Shown here: piece by piece, positions 21,861-33,922 of the stretch | How positions within the stretch are numbered: position 1 is the stretch's first letter | Layout of the letters: each line of letters opens with the position of its first letter | Assembly (NCBI GenBank): GCA_030704615.1 | Contig: CM060733.1 | Coordinates: 50,964,001-51,028,000 of the forward strand | Origin: Takakia lepidozioides | Lineage: Eukaryota > Streptophyta > Takakiopsida > Takakiales > Takakiaceae | Direction: 5' to 3' | DNA: 64,000 bases | Position numbers and translations under genes: made by a program | Notes under the pieces: generated by a model | Seen by the model: only the letters and a program-made list of their open reading frames with translations | What the model was told of the DNA's origin: nothing | Database searches by the model: none

Positions 21861-24158
21861 CTACAAGGGATGTATATTTACACAGTTCTCGACCTGAACG
21901 CAGCAGCAACCTGGCTCCTGTCTGACACCTCTATCCTTCATTATTTGTCTCATCTTTGTAGTGTCATCCCACCTGCCAGCTGCAGCATAGATATTTGATA
22001 ATAGCACATAGGGTGTGGCGTCCTGTGGATTGCACTTGAGAAGGCATTTTGCTGCTCGTTCTGCCACCTCCACATTGCCATGAATTCTGCAGGAACCAAG
22101 CAAGGCCCCCCACAACGCAGCATGGGGTTCAATTGGCATTTTCTTAATGAAGTCCTCTGCGTCATCCAATAGCCCTGCCCGGCCAACAAGGTTCACCAAG
22201 CAACCAAAATGCTCCTGTGTAGGAGTGAGGCCGTGATCTTGACTCATGGAATCGAAGTAGTGACAGCCTTCATCCACAAGACCCACATGGCTACATGCAG
22301 ACAGAAGACATATGAAGGTGACACCATCCGGCTTCAAGCCTTCCTGTTGCATTTGTTCGAACAGTTGCAGCGCTTCTATACCACACCCATGCTGAGCATA
22401 TCCTGCAATCATCGCATTGCATGACACCACATTGTGTTGTGCCATGTTGTCAAATACTTGACGTGCATCCTTCATGCTCCCACATTTGGCATACATGTCA
22501 GCAAGGGCAGTCTCCAGAATGGTATCTCGTACAATTCCAGCTTTGATGAGGTCAGCGTGGACCTCTCTGCCCTTTTCAGGGACTGCCAAGTTGGCACAAG
22601 CCTTGAGAACGCAGATGAACGTTACCCTGTTGGGTGATATCCCTTCTTGTATCATTTGCTCATACGTCTCCAAAGCATCCCTACAACACCTATTTTGAGC
22701 ATATCCTGCAATCATTGCATTCCATGAGACCACATCACGCTTAGCCATACTGTCAAACACTTGACGAGAATCCTTCACGCTTTCGCATTTAGCATACATG
22801 TCCAGCAGGGTATTGTCAAGGATAATATCTGGGACAATTCCAGCTTTGAGGATGTCAGCATGGACCTGTATTCCCTTTTCCAGGACTTGCAGGCTAGCAC
22901 ATGCCTTGAGAACACAAATGAAGGTGACCCTGTTGGGTGTCACCCCTTCTTGTATCATTTGCTCATAGATCTCTAAAGCCTCCCTACCACACCCATGCTT
23001 GGCATATCCTGCCATCATTGTTGTCCATGTAAACACTGTTCTGTTAAGCATTTTGTCAAACACTTGGCGTGCATCCACCATACTTCCACACTTGGCATAC
23101 AGGTTAACAAGGGTGTTGAGGAGAAGCATGTTCGGCTTGAATCTACTTTGCATAATGTGTGCATGCACCTGCTTAGCCATGTTATTGAACACTTGCCGTG
23201 CATCTTTCATGCTCCTGTATTTAGCATACATGTCCACGAGGGCATTCTCCAGGTTCATATCTGGGGCAATTAAAGCATTGCTGAAATCAGCATGGATGTC
23301 TATGTCCTTTATGAGGGCTGCCAGACTGGCACATGCCTTGAGAACACACATGAACGTGACAGTGTTGGGCAATACCCCTTCCTGTAGCATTTGCTCAAAG
23401 GTCTCCAAAGCCTCTTTACCACATCCATTCTGAGCATATCCCGCAACCATCGCACTCCAAGAGACGACATTTCGTTGAGCCATACTGTTGAACACTTGAC
23501 GTGCAGTCTTCATGCTGCCACATTTGGCATACATGTCAACAAGCGCAGTCTCCAAAACGATATCTGGTGCAACTCCAGCTTTGATGATGGCTGCATGGAC
23601 CTCTATGCCCTTTTCCAGGACTGCCAGGCTGGCACAAGCCTTGAGAGCACAAATGAAGGTGACCCTGTTAGGTATTACCCCTTCACGTATCATCTGCTCA
23701 TAGATCTCTAAGGCCTCCCTACCACGCCCATGCTTGGCATATCCTGCCATCATTGTAGTCCACGTAGATACATCTCGTTCAGGCATTTTGTCAAACACTC
23801 GGTGTGCATCCACCACACTTCCACACTTGGCATACATGTTAATGATGGTGTTGAGCACAAAGATGTTTGGCTTGAATCCACTTTGAAGGATGTGGGAGTG
23901 CACCTGCTTTCCCTCTGCTAGGCCATTCATCTTGATGCACTCCTGCAAAAGACAAAGATACGTGTTGCAGTCTGCCTCAATGCCTCCTTCATTCAAAATG
24001 TGCAGCGCGTCTTCTAGTTGTCCTGCCTTACATAATGTCATCACATCCCCACAACTGCCAGAACAGTTCTTGTTGCCTCCTTCTCTTGGCGCTCTTTCAA
24101 AATCAGTGGTTGTGGTGGAGGTGTACGATTCCGGCGAGTGTGCCTCATTCAACCCCAT
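21861..24158 (-). CDS. PLS-class pentatricopeptide repeat protein, E-type end (765 aa)
   Basis: PLS-class PPR proteins bind organellar RNA base by base and usually direct C-to-U editing. The gene is one intron-less frame, as is usual for the family. Repeats are evident from about residue 50 to 660: NTYLCLLQECIKMNGLAEGK, NTIINMYAKCGSVVDA, ERDVSTWTTMMAGYAKHG and many similar units in P-L-S order. Residues about 675-760 form the E region (LLGSCRIHGNVEVAE, YVLLSNIYAAAGRWDD, MKDRGVRQEPGC). It stops at CVNIHPL, just where E+ and DYW would follow; relics of those are in the DNA below. Near residue 327 (about 23176) one repeat is broken: VFNNMA is joined directly to KQVHAHIMQSRFKPN, so part of a P-L-S set has been lost in frame. 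The N-terminus has no clear transit peptide. It may still bind RNA, or may be a dying gene. Confidence 0.9.
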   Translation of the reverse strand: MGLNEAHSPESYTSTTTTDFERAPREGGNKNCSGSCGDVMTLCKAGQLEDALHILNEGGIEADCNTYLCLLQECIKMNGLAEGKQVHSHILQSGFKPNIFVLNTIINMYAKCGSVVDAHRVFDKMPERDVSTWTTMMAGYAKHGRGREALEIYEQMIREGVIPNRVTFICALKACASLAVLEKGIEVHAAIIKAGVAPDIVLETALVDMYAKCGSMKTARQVFNSMAQRNVVSWSAMVAGYAQNGCGKEALETFEQMLQEGVLPNTVTFMCVLKACASLAALIKDIDIHADFSNALIAPDMNLENALVDMYAKYRSMKDARQVFNNMAKQVHAHIMQSRFKPNMLLLNTLVNLYAKCGSMVDARQVFDKMLNRTVFTWTTMMAGYAKHGCGREALEIYEQMIQEGVTPNRVTFICVLKACASLQVLEKGIQVHADILKAGIVPDIILDNTLLDMYAKCESVKDSRQVFDSMAKRDVVSWNAMIAGYAQNRCCRDALETYEQMIQEGISPNRVTFICVLKACANLAVPEKGREVHADLIKAGIVRDTILETALADMYAKCGSMKDARQVFDNMAQHNVVSCNAMIAGYAQHGCGIEALQLFEQMQQEGLKPDGVTFICLLSACSHVGLVDEGCHYFDSMSQDHGLTPTQEHFGCLVNLVGRAGLLDDAEDFIKKMPIEPHAALWGALLGSCRIHGNVEVAERAAKCLLKCNPQDATPYVLLSNIYAAAGRWDDTTKMRQIMKDRGVRQEPGCCCVQVENCVNIHPL

Positions 24159-24617
24159 CCTGCATGATGCAGCTTGTTATGTACTACAACAATCAAACTC
24201 ACAGACTGTAAACCTCCTAAATACTCCAAATGTCACCAGAATGGGCTCCCAGCTATTTACCAAGAGTGATTTTGTGCTGGTTACCCTTCCATGTCACCAT
24301 GGAGGTGCATGTGCTTCTATTCATGGATGATCAAGAACCACTTCTGATAACTGTGTTCACATTCAGACTGGAAAAAATTAGACATACAACATACCCATTG
24401 TGTGTAACCTCCTCTTCACCCGCAACAGAACTTTTCTGCTCCAATTCTTTCTAACAGGAGAGAAACAACTGTGCTTCATCAAACATAAGAACTATGCTGC
24501 TTGGACTATGCAATAAGTGCTCATTGTCTCCCTTGTGAGAATAACTTAGCAGACCATGCAACTCACACAAAAATCAGAACCCTGGGAGGTCAGAATTATT
24601 AAGGAGAAGGGACTATG

Positions 24618-25152
24618 TTACCGGAAGCGTCGTCCGGACAATCCCCCTCCACCTGGACTTGGGCCCGCAGAGTTTTTCCTGGCTGCGTCCAGTTTCTCCA
24701 ATTCACGATCTTCCCATGCAGGAATTTTGTCTCTGTCAATCGACCGTGCGTCGCTGGTACTCTTCAGCTTGAAATCGGGTGCTCTAGGATGGATCTGCAC
24801 CCACCCTCCATCCTGTCTCCTTCAGCTATCCCTGCCTCCACAGCAAACACGAATAATGCTTCCCCTCACTGCAAGCAGCTGACAATGATAACCCATATAA
24901 TATATAGGAAACGCGTCCCGCAACCCCCCAACCCTCTAGACACCACTTTTCATGCTGAATCGGTGGCAAGAGAGAGAGGGCGATATCATTAATTTGCAAT
25001 TAAGCTTGTAAATGCATCTTGTTGTCTGCTCTCTAATGAAAAGTCACAGACATTCACCTTATCGCCTCGTTTTTCCCACCACTGATACGGGTTTGACAAA
25101 TCTGCGTTCCAACGCTTCTCCGCATCTGTATTCTGTCTTCGTGCATACTTGC
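24618..25152 (-). CDS. OSB-like organellar ssDNA-binding protein, C-terminal PDF-motif exons
   Basis: Two adjacent exons join in frame: 25058-25152 (KRWNADLSNPYQWWEKRGDK, donor GTGAATG) and about 24618-24790 (IHPRAPDFKLKST... to GLSGRRFR and a stop). The combination of NP-x-x-WW-x-x-R-x-x-K followed by PDFK-x-K is the PDF motif of plant OSB proteins, which bind single-stranded DNA in mitochondria or chloroplasts and restrain recombination. In OSB proteins an OB fold precedes this motif. I could not identify the OB-fold exons; they would lie between about 25160 and 25800. The last ~40 residues (WEDRELEKLDAARKN and a Gly-rich tail) are not typical. Alternative: an unrelated small protein with a chance motif. 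Confidence 0.45.
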
Positions 25153-25984
25153 CTGCTATCCCAGTAGCAGTGCAATATGTTAGAAACAGTGAGACATGGC
25201 AAAGCTACACCAGACGATCCAACACGCTGTTTCAGCAAATCGCGAGTTGAAACCTGAAAAAATTGAAGGCATGGGGAGGTGCAAATAGCACCAAGAAGGC
25301 AAACTCGCACTTCTCACCTGCTCCATCCGGCAGAGGATGAATTTCCAAACATGTTGGAGAAGAAGAAAGACACTTTGACCAAATCGAGTACCTGAAACCA
25401 TAACAATGACGGTGCCATGCGGTTATCTTTGCAGACGCAGACAGATAAACCCATATGCCAGACACGGCCATTCTTCCCAAAGTGCCTGCATGTAGCCAAA
25501 TTGAGAGACACTGCGGGAAGCAATCTCGCGATTCTCCACCAACCCATCTCATGCAGGCATTTCATACTCCTGATCAAAACAGATTTTGAGAAGCTCCCTC
25601 CCGCTTCTCCGAAATCTGTCAGCGAAATTTTAAATGCACACAAATGTTCAGAAGCCTGAAACCATCTCATCCTCGTCCTCCGTCCAGTTGGACAGGGTGA
25701 GGGGAATTACCTCCAAGCTGACGCTTAAACGCTTAATACAGTTTAACAGGGTCAGGAAACATAAGCGAGCTAGAAACCTTGCCTAGGGTTTTGGATTTGT
25801 TCTCCTGCTCACACTCCTTGCTTCTTCCTCACTGTGGGTCCGTGTGTGAGTGAGGGTGGTGGCGGTTGTATGCGTTGTTATAGTATTCTGAGCAGGAAAG
25901 TGGGTTTTTATTTGAAGAGAAAGAAAGTGCAAGAATCCACTTTGCTGTGTTTTTTCTTTTATCTGTAGCTAGATTTCGGAAACC

Positions 25985-28900
25985 ATGGACGAAAGCTTGT
26001 ATGACGAGTTTGGAAACTACATAGGGCCTGACATTGAGTCCGATGATGACGAATCTGAGCAGCAGGAAGATCATGAGCCGATGCAGGTTGAGAATGGGCA
26101 TGGGGATACTGATGACGGCTGGCTTGCGCACGCCGATGGTGTGGACAGAGTCAATGGGGACGAGGATATGGACAACGAGAACGCCATTGTTCTTGCTGAA
26201 GACAAGAAATACTACCCAACTGCTGTTGAAGTCTATGGAGAAGGAGTTGAGACCCTGGTTATGGACGAGGACGCACAAGCGCTAGAGGAACCGATTATTA
26301 AACCGATCAAGCTTAAGAAATTTGAGGTGGTCGCCAAGGAGGTTGCAACCTATGTGTCTACTGACTTTTTACTTGGTTTGACAGGGAACCCTGCACTTGT
26401 TCGAAATGTGGCATTGATTGGGCATTTACACCATGGAAAGACATTGCTCATGGATATGCTAGTTGAACAGACGCATGAGCTTAACACACTCGATGCCAAC
26501 AGCGAAAAACATTTGCGCTACACTGACACAAGAATCGACGAACAAGAGCGGCAGATTTCAATCAAGACTGTGCCAATGTCACTAGTTCTGGAGGACAGTG
26601 CTGGCAAATCGTACTTGTGCAACATTATGGACACGCCTGGTCATGTGAATTTCTCAGACGAAATGACTGCGGCATTACGCCTGGCTGACGGTGTGGTTCT
26701 TGTTGTCGATGCGGTGGAAGGTGTTATGGTGGGTGTTTCTCCTGCTCAAATGCTTCATGGTGTTAACTCGGTTTGTAGGAATGAAAAACCGGTTGTCCAG
26801 AAAATTTGCCGTAAACCCTAAACCCTACATCCAATATGATATCCTTCTCGAGGGGAGTCATTGATTGCGAGAATGCGTGTTCATCAGCAGGATAGTAAAC
26901 CCTGCATCTGGAGCTGAACAACTCAAGTCTCTTTAGCACTTGTCATTCTGATCTATGGCAATCATACAACATTGAAAGTGATCTAAAACAGTTCTGTGGG
27001 TTCCTGGAGCCTTTGCTGACGAAGTACGACTTTTGTCGTTGAATGTTGGTTTGGAACAGTCAGTTGAATTTATTGTTTTATCCTATTGTTGGTGTGATCA
27101 AATCCTGGTACTCAAAGGGGGTTGTTTGATTTCTGAAGTTTAGGATGCGGTGTGTGTGTGTGTGTGTGTGTGTGTTTCATTTTCATTGGGCAGTGGTGAG
27201 GCGGTGCAGGTCAATACAGAGAGGTCTATTCGGCATGCGATGCAAGAGAGGCTCCCCATGGTGGTGGTGATCAATAAGGTACGTTTCTGTGAATGAGTCT
27301 CGGTGATTGGTTGAAAGTGCCTTGGGTTGGTAGGTTTCTGAGGAGCTGGGCTTCAGTGAATCTGCAGCTGACCCTCTGCAAGACTTGAAACTTGCATGTG
27401 ATCTTGAGCTTGGTTGTTTGTTTTAGTTATCACAACCATACGATCCTCAATAAGATGCAAAGTTTATCAATCGTGGGTTCATTATTTGTAACATCCTTGT
27501 GACTTGACACCAGGAGCCCAATGTAAAGTGTGGTTATCAGGATAACCTCACTTTAGTTTCTCCACTCCCATTTAAATTGCAAGAAGGTATTAGCTGCATT
27601 TCCGGGTGGGGACAGGGAGTGCCCCCTGGGGTCTACAGAGAGAAACTCTTAACTAGAGATTGTTGCGATCTGGTCTAAGGAAAGTAAGTAAGTCTTCTTA
27701 TTATATCATATGCAACATATACTACGAACCCCACCAGAAGATCCACCGCGGGGAGTGTATTGTGTTTTATTCCTGAAAGACTGAAAGACTTTAACAGGGT
27801 CCTAATGAAATTCTGTGAGGACATGGGTGATTAGCAGCTTGAAAAATTTCTTGTTGTACTGTATGGTATTCTGTCGAGGTGGTTTGTAGCTTGTTCACTT
27901 GCACCTCCCGTGTGGGACAAGTGTAAACAGGCGGACACTTGGGTTCATGATTTGCTTTTTGGTGCTGTTATGGCAATTACCTTACTGAGTTTCACCTTGG
28001 CTGGATGGATGGCAGGTTGACAGACTGATTACAGAGCTGAAATTGCCACCAACAGATGCATACCACAAGCTGCGGCACACCTTAGAAGATATTAACGGCC
28101 TTATCTCTGCCTTTTCTACAGGGGCTGAGGGCATTCCAGTGATTGACCCAGTGCTTGGGAATGTATGCTTTGCAAGTGCCACAGCAGGCTGGTCATTTAC
28201 ACTTTTATCATTTGCCAAGCTCTATTTGAAGCTGCATGGAATCCCATTTGATGATGCCAAGTTTGCCTCACGTCTCTGGGGTGACCTCTACTATCACTCA
28301 GACACTCGGACATTCAAGCGAAAGCCACCCGCAAATGGAGGGGAGCGATCATTTGTGCAGTTTATTTTGGAACCTTTGTACAGGATTTACAGCCAGGTAG
28401 GAGATATTTTGTTGCCTTGGAGAGCTTCGTAGGTGTAACTTTGTTTTGGTAATAACTGAGACAATATGTCGTTGATCTGCAGACTGATAATTAAACATCC
28501 AATTAATCTGAGGGGCATGTTTCCACTTAAGATTGTGGCTCATTTACTTGCTATCACTCTTAAGGGTTGAAGGAGTCCAAGGTACTACTGGTAGACAATA
28601 ATTTTGGTGGGGAAGGTGGTCTTACTTCTAGGCTAACGCACACCCTTCAGGTGATAGGAGAGCACCGGAAGAGTGTGGAAAACACATTGGCTGAGCTGGG
28701 AGTGACGCTCAGCAATGCTGCCTACAAACTCAATGTGAAGCCTCTCTTGAAGCTGGCCTGCAGTTCTGTTTTTGGATCCGCAACCGGTTTCACTGACATG
28801 TTGGTGCACCACATCCCGTCAGCCAAGGATGCTGCCCCAACGAAAGTAGAGCACACATACACTGGCCCACAGGACAGTTCACTAGCAAAAGCAATGAGGG

Positions 28901-31900
28901 ACTGTGATGCCAAAGGGCCGCTCATGGTCAATGTGACTAAGCTGTACCCTAAGGCTGACTGCAGTGTGTTTGACTCCTTTGGGAGGGTTGTGAGTGGAAC
29001 AATTCACACCGGCCAGGCTGTCCGTGTACTGGGAGAGGGCTACTCTCCTGATGATGAAGAGGATATGGCAGTGAAAGAAGTGACTAAGCTGTGGATTTAT
29101 CAAGCCCGATACCGTATACCTGTTTCCAGGGCACCTGCAGGTTCATGGGTTTTGATTGAAGGGGTTGATGCCTCCATAATCAAGACAGCAACTCTGTGTC
29201 CTGAGTTTTTGGAGGAGGATGTATATATTTTCCGTCCATTGAAGTTCAATACACTGTCAGTGGTAAAGACAGCCACAGAGCCACTGAATCCAAGCGAGCT
29301 GCCCAAAATGGTTGAGGGACTGCGGAAAATTAGCAAGAGCTACCCCCTTGCAATTACTAAGGTGGAAGAGTCTGGGGAGCACACAATTTTGGGCACTGGC
29401 GAGATTTTCTTGGACTCCATTATGAAAGACCTTCGTGAACTTTATTCTGAAGTGGAAGTCAAGGTTAGCTGGTTAACTTTGATTTTGAGTTTTGAAGTGT
29501 CAACACTGTTTATGTAGGCAACAGATGCATTGTCTCATTCTTGCACAGGACTGGGAATTGTTGCTCAGTATCTGAGGTCTGTCCCTATGATCGTTGTGGT
29601 CAGGCTGGGTTCATCAGCAGCTCTCCTACTGTTGGGATGTACAACTCATGTGGTTACAGGTTGTGTGAAAATGACGAACTCCATTTTGTTCTCTACCATG
29701 TCAGGACTGTATATCTAGGGTCTGTTCTTTTGGCCAGTGATAAGTCGAGTTGGAAATTCTTGGTTGCTGGCAGTTCTGACTGACAGGTGGGCTGGTTTTA
29801 TCTTCCAGGTGGCAGATCCAGTTGTTTCCTTCTGCGAGACTGTGGTTGAGACATCCTCACTGAAGTGTTTTGCCGAGACACCAAATAAGAAGAATAAACT
29901 GACTATGGTAATACCTTTGAGTCCAATAGTACTGATCAAGTTTATTTGGCTTTGCAAAATAATGTGATGTGAAATCGAGTTGTATCTCCACTTGCCATGT
30001 CTTCTACTTGAGTGTCAGGAATAATTTGGGATGCACCTTGCTTTGCATCTGCCATGGAAAGCTAAGAATTTATGTGACTGAGGCTACCAAGTAGAGCTCC
30101 CTGAGATTATTAGCCGTACCATCATATAAACCACTGCCATAGTTTGACTTCATGTGTTTATGTACGCAGATAGCAGAGCCTTTGGAGAAAGGGCTGGCAG
30201 AGGACATAGAGAATGGATTAGTGGACTTGGATTGGCCGCGTAAGAAGCTGGGTGATTTCTTTGTGAGCAGATATGAGTGGGATCTTCTTGCTGCTCGGTC
30301 CATATGGGCATTTGGTCCAGACAAGCAGGTTAGTGAATCGCTCTTTCTGGCATTGCTCTATTTGAAGGTCAGCTCATAAGGTTGTGTGTTGAAGTCTTCA
30401 TAAATTGTTGTCTGCCAGTGGGGAGCACATTGGTTGTCTGTATCGTTCTGTGAAGTTTGTTTGGTTAAACGCAATGTTGAACTCTCGAACTGGAATGGAT
30501 TTTGTTGAGTTTGATATGGAGCATGGCTGTCATGCGAGTTCACAGAATTAACTGGTGCTCTTGTCTGGAGTGGATAGACACTTGGCGATAATTCTACAAC
30601 CTGACAGCTTTCATGTGAGAACATAGAGACTCGTGTAGTGATAATTAGTAGGTTCCTGATTGTTAATGTTGTCGCAGGGGCCAAACATTCTACTGGATGA
30701 CACATTACCTAGTGAAGTTGACAAGGGCTTGTTGACTGCTGTCAAAGATTCCATTGTCCAAGGGTTAGTTTCTCCCATTGCCTGAGACCAAACCCATGGT
30801 TCATATTTCCAGAAGGAAATTTGGATTTATGGATTCGTGCCTATCATTTAGATGGAGACTTACTGTTTAGCTCAATTGTCTGTTTCTCATTATGTATGAC
30901 TAAATACTTGTCTGATTTTTTTGGTTATGTTAATAGAACACCTGTGATGTGGCTTAAAAATGTATGTAGGACTGTTATTATGTAAGACTTGTTTCGTATC
31001 ACTCTCGTTTGAAATTCATAGATTGTTGCATGCTCTGCGGTCAGTACCAGAGGCAGTCTCCTAAATTCTTTGAGTGTTTCATACTGAGTGCCAAGTGAAA
31101 TGTACATTACTCATAACAACATATCAGTTTTGTTGTGGACACCAGGGTTTAGATGTTAGTTTCGTGCTTGGCTTCTTTAAGGTTGGGAATTTCATTCCTG
31201 CGGTATTCCTAGAGAAGGACAGACCCTCATGTGGATGTAAATGGGGGTGGTGGTCGGGTGGCTGGCAGATTTCAATGGGGAGCTCGCGAGGGACCCCTCT
31301 GTGATGAACCCATTCGCAATGTCAAGTTCAAAATTCTGGATGCCATGATTGCACAGGAGCCGCTGCACCGTGGTGGTGGCCAAATCATCCCGACATCACG
31401 GCGTGTTGCATACTCTGCCTTCCTTATGGCAACCCCCCGTTTGATGGAGCCTGTTTACTATGTTGAGGTACTTGTGCCCAAGACCCCCACCTCTCACCTT
31501 TGCATGTGGGCCCCCGTCTGTCTGCTTCCATTTTCTCCGCTCTGAACTTCATCCCTGCTCCAGAACTGGCTGTGGGGTGTTATTGAGCACGATGCTATGG
31601 TATGCTCCGCTATGTCACCTACCTCGTTTTCATGGACTATGACCCGCCTGGAGTACCTTTTCTTGCAGGATTGAGGAACTTCATGCAAGCATTTCATTAT
31701 TTGCTTTTACACATGCTGTGTATCCAAACGCAATTTTTTTGCTAGCTGATTTGGATCACAACCCATTTGATGGCTGACTAATCATGTCACAACTGTACTT
31801 CAGATTCAAATTTTGTACGATTTAAGACCGTGCGCGACTTGTTTGCACTCCAGTGTGCGTTCGAGAAGAGTTTTGTGCTTCAATCAGCAGTGCTTTGACT

Positions 31901-33108
31901 AACCTTCCTGAATTGGTGGGTTGAACAGATCCAAACTCCTGCAGACTGCATGTCAGCAATCTACACAGTGCTATCGCGTCGGCGAGGTCATGTTACGGCA
32001 GATGTACCAAAACCCGGGACACCAGCATATATTGTCAAGGTAACCCTATTCTCTAGATTAAACCCTATATTTCCTGAAGCTTTCACACAAAATGGACGGG
32101 ATCATGCATGAAGTCATGAGCATGACTGGCCATGTAAAGACACCTTTATTGTAATTCCAGTTTTTTACTCAAGTTCAGAGTCTGCGTGTGTTTGACACAC
32201 ATAGATTTGCGTTGATTGTGTTGTGTGGGCTTTCTTGAGGTGAAGATTCTTCGTTCAGGTATGTCATGATGCTCATGCAGAGGTTTGGTTGGGTGGACAT
32301 GCCGCTTCTCACTTGCCACAAACTTTCTTTGGGTAGTGGATATAAAATTGTCTCTAGTGTAGCCTGGTGCTTTTGGTAGCTGGGCTATGTCAGGGAAACC
32401 TGGTGGGCTGTGCTGATTTTTGGTAAGATTATTCGGCCATTTTTGTTGAGGTACATGCTTGGGTTTCCTCCATATCCATTGCAGTCCAGGTCAGTAAAGA
32501 TTGACTGGGAAGGAGCTACGGAGATGAAAGCCTTGCAAATACTGCTCTGATAAGTTTCTCCATATTCCAGTCCATATTCCAGTCCAAATTTTCATGTCTT
32601 GTTGTGATGTTGGATGACCGCAGGCATTTTTGCCAGTGATAGAATCTTTTGGATTTGAAACCGATCTACGCTATCATACACAAGGACAGGCATTCTGTCT
32701 TTCAGTTTTTGACCACTGGTCCATTGTCCCTGGTGACCCACTCGACAAGTCAGTTGTTCTCCGACCGCTCGAGCCTGCACCAGTGCAACATCTTGCTAGG
32801 GAGTTTATGGTGAAGACCCGACGTCGGAAGGTACCTTTTCCTAGCTCTCTTGGTCTATTTTTTTCGGTCGAAATTCTCCTTTTATTTTGCTTAAGTGCAA
32901 AGATGATTGCCTTACCTAGATTCTTGTGTGAAGCTTTCTCAACACCTTCTTTCCCCTCTTTGGGGAACAAAGATGTCTGCTTTAGTAACAGGCTTGGATG
33001 GGGTTGATACAGGGTATGAGTGAGGATGTGAGCATTAACAAGTTCTTCGATGACCCCATGTTGCTGGAGCTGGCGCGGCAAGATGCTGAATTACAGTCTA
33101 TCCTCTAG
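25985..33108 (+). CDS. CLO: SNU114/U5-116kD GTPase of the spliceosome (CLO/GFA1 type, 987 aa)
   Basis: This is the EF-2-like GTPase of the U5 snRNP that controls BRR2 helicase action during spliceosome activation and disassembly. Eleven exons: 25985-26728, 27210-27278, 28016-28396, 28651-29463, 29809-29907, 30170-30328, 30678-30763, 31269-31467, 31929-32039, 32624-32830, 33013-33108; all junctions are GT-AG and frames join to give exactly 987 aa plus stop, matching the Arabidopsis length. Start [15 protein letters not shown] is the family's conserved N-terminus. G1 is GHLHHGKT (about residue 146), G3 DTPGH (about 216), G4 NKVD across the exon 2/3 junction. Later EF-2-like blocks include [52 protein letters not shown] and the C-terminal [20 protein letters not shown]. 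Nothing suggests loss of function. Neighbours run away from it on the left and toward it on the right. Confidence 0.97.
26813..26827 (+). promoter_or_regulatory. telo-box-like AAACCCTAAACCCTA in CLO intron 1
   Basis: Two telomere-type units lie 85 bp inside the first intron of the spliceosome GTPase gene. In plants such telo-boxes occur near the 5' end of genes for translation and growth. Two units can also arise by chance, so function is uncertain. Confidence 0.4.
27150..27175. repeat. (GT)n microsatellite in CLO intron 1
   Basis: A run of about 12-13 GT units sits 35 bp before the exon 2 acceptor. A similar interrupted (TG)n run occurs at 40338-40362, near the 3' end of MAP1A. Confidence 0.95.
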
Positions 33109-33922
33109 TCTCAAAACATATGCAGAATATTTGCTTTTGCATAAAACAATTGAACTGCCGCACTTCCGCCGCACTAGTCTAGTCTGAGAGGTCTTGCCAT
33201 TGTAACGGTAGCCAATCCCTATGAAAGGGAAACCTGTAACATACACACACTTCATTGCAGTAAAAGAGGAGTGTCATTTTGGGTTTCCACAAAACTTTCT
33301 GTACTGCTCTTCTGCTTATTGCTCTACCAAAGTGTCATATCACAATAATGAGAACTTGAGTAATAAAATGTAAGGACGCCAGGCTTGCATTTACTTAGCC
33401 ACGTCAAATTTTACGCTCGTGTCGGGTGTCATGAAATCAAGAGCATTTGCAAAGCCTAAACATGGGTAAAAGCATGAAGCGAGGATGCTCATTGAGCTCT
33501 TTTCCTTCACACCGCTACTCTTGATGAGAGGATCCAATGGTGTCTCGTTTGCTTAGACAAGCAATCAGTCTGAGCAGGATTTAGAACAGTCTCTATCTCT
33601 TGTGAATAACTCGGTACTGAAACAAAGCAAATCTGCTATTCCGGTCAAGTTCCATGTTTGCTGGATAGTTTAGCAGGTTGTTTTTCATTGATTGCAGAGT
33701 CACAGATAAGTGATGATAACAGCAAATGTTGCTAAAATCCAAAGCGGTTTATCCTTTCTTGTGTGCAAGATTGTCTTCTGCTTCACTGACAATGTCACAT
33801 CACACATTTCCTTAACGATGTATCGATACTCAAGGAACCTCCACCTAGTCATATATACACTCCGACATTGTCTGTCACACTGACAGTGTTTCTAGCGACC
33901 TCCCCATCTTCCTCTCCTATAG
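33109..33922. other. convergent 3' region between CLO and the kinase gene
   Basis: The CLO gene (plus) and the kinase gene (minus) end facing each other, so this 0.8 kb must contain both 3' untranslated regions. An AATAAAATG near 33362 could be a polyadenylation signal for CLO. Nothing else is recognisable. Confidence 0.5.

Noticed and set aside
22999-23433. 144-codon plus-strand frame within the PPR gene
   Set aside because: Antisense shadow of repeated PPR codons; similar shadows recur at each repeat.
25314-25670. 118-codon minus frame between the OSB-like exons and CLO
   Set aside because: It might contain OB-fold exon sequence (NGRVWHMGLSVCV), but I could not join it to the PDF exons with a convincing splice and phase, so it is not annotated.
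26813-26827. Interstitial telomere from a chromosome fusion
   Set aside because: Only two CCCTAAA units are present, inside an intron; this is within chance or telo-box range.
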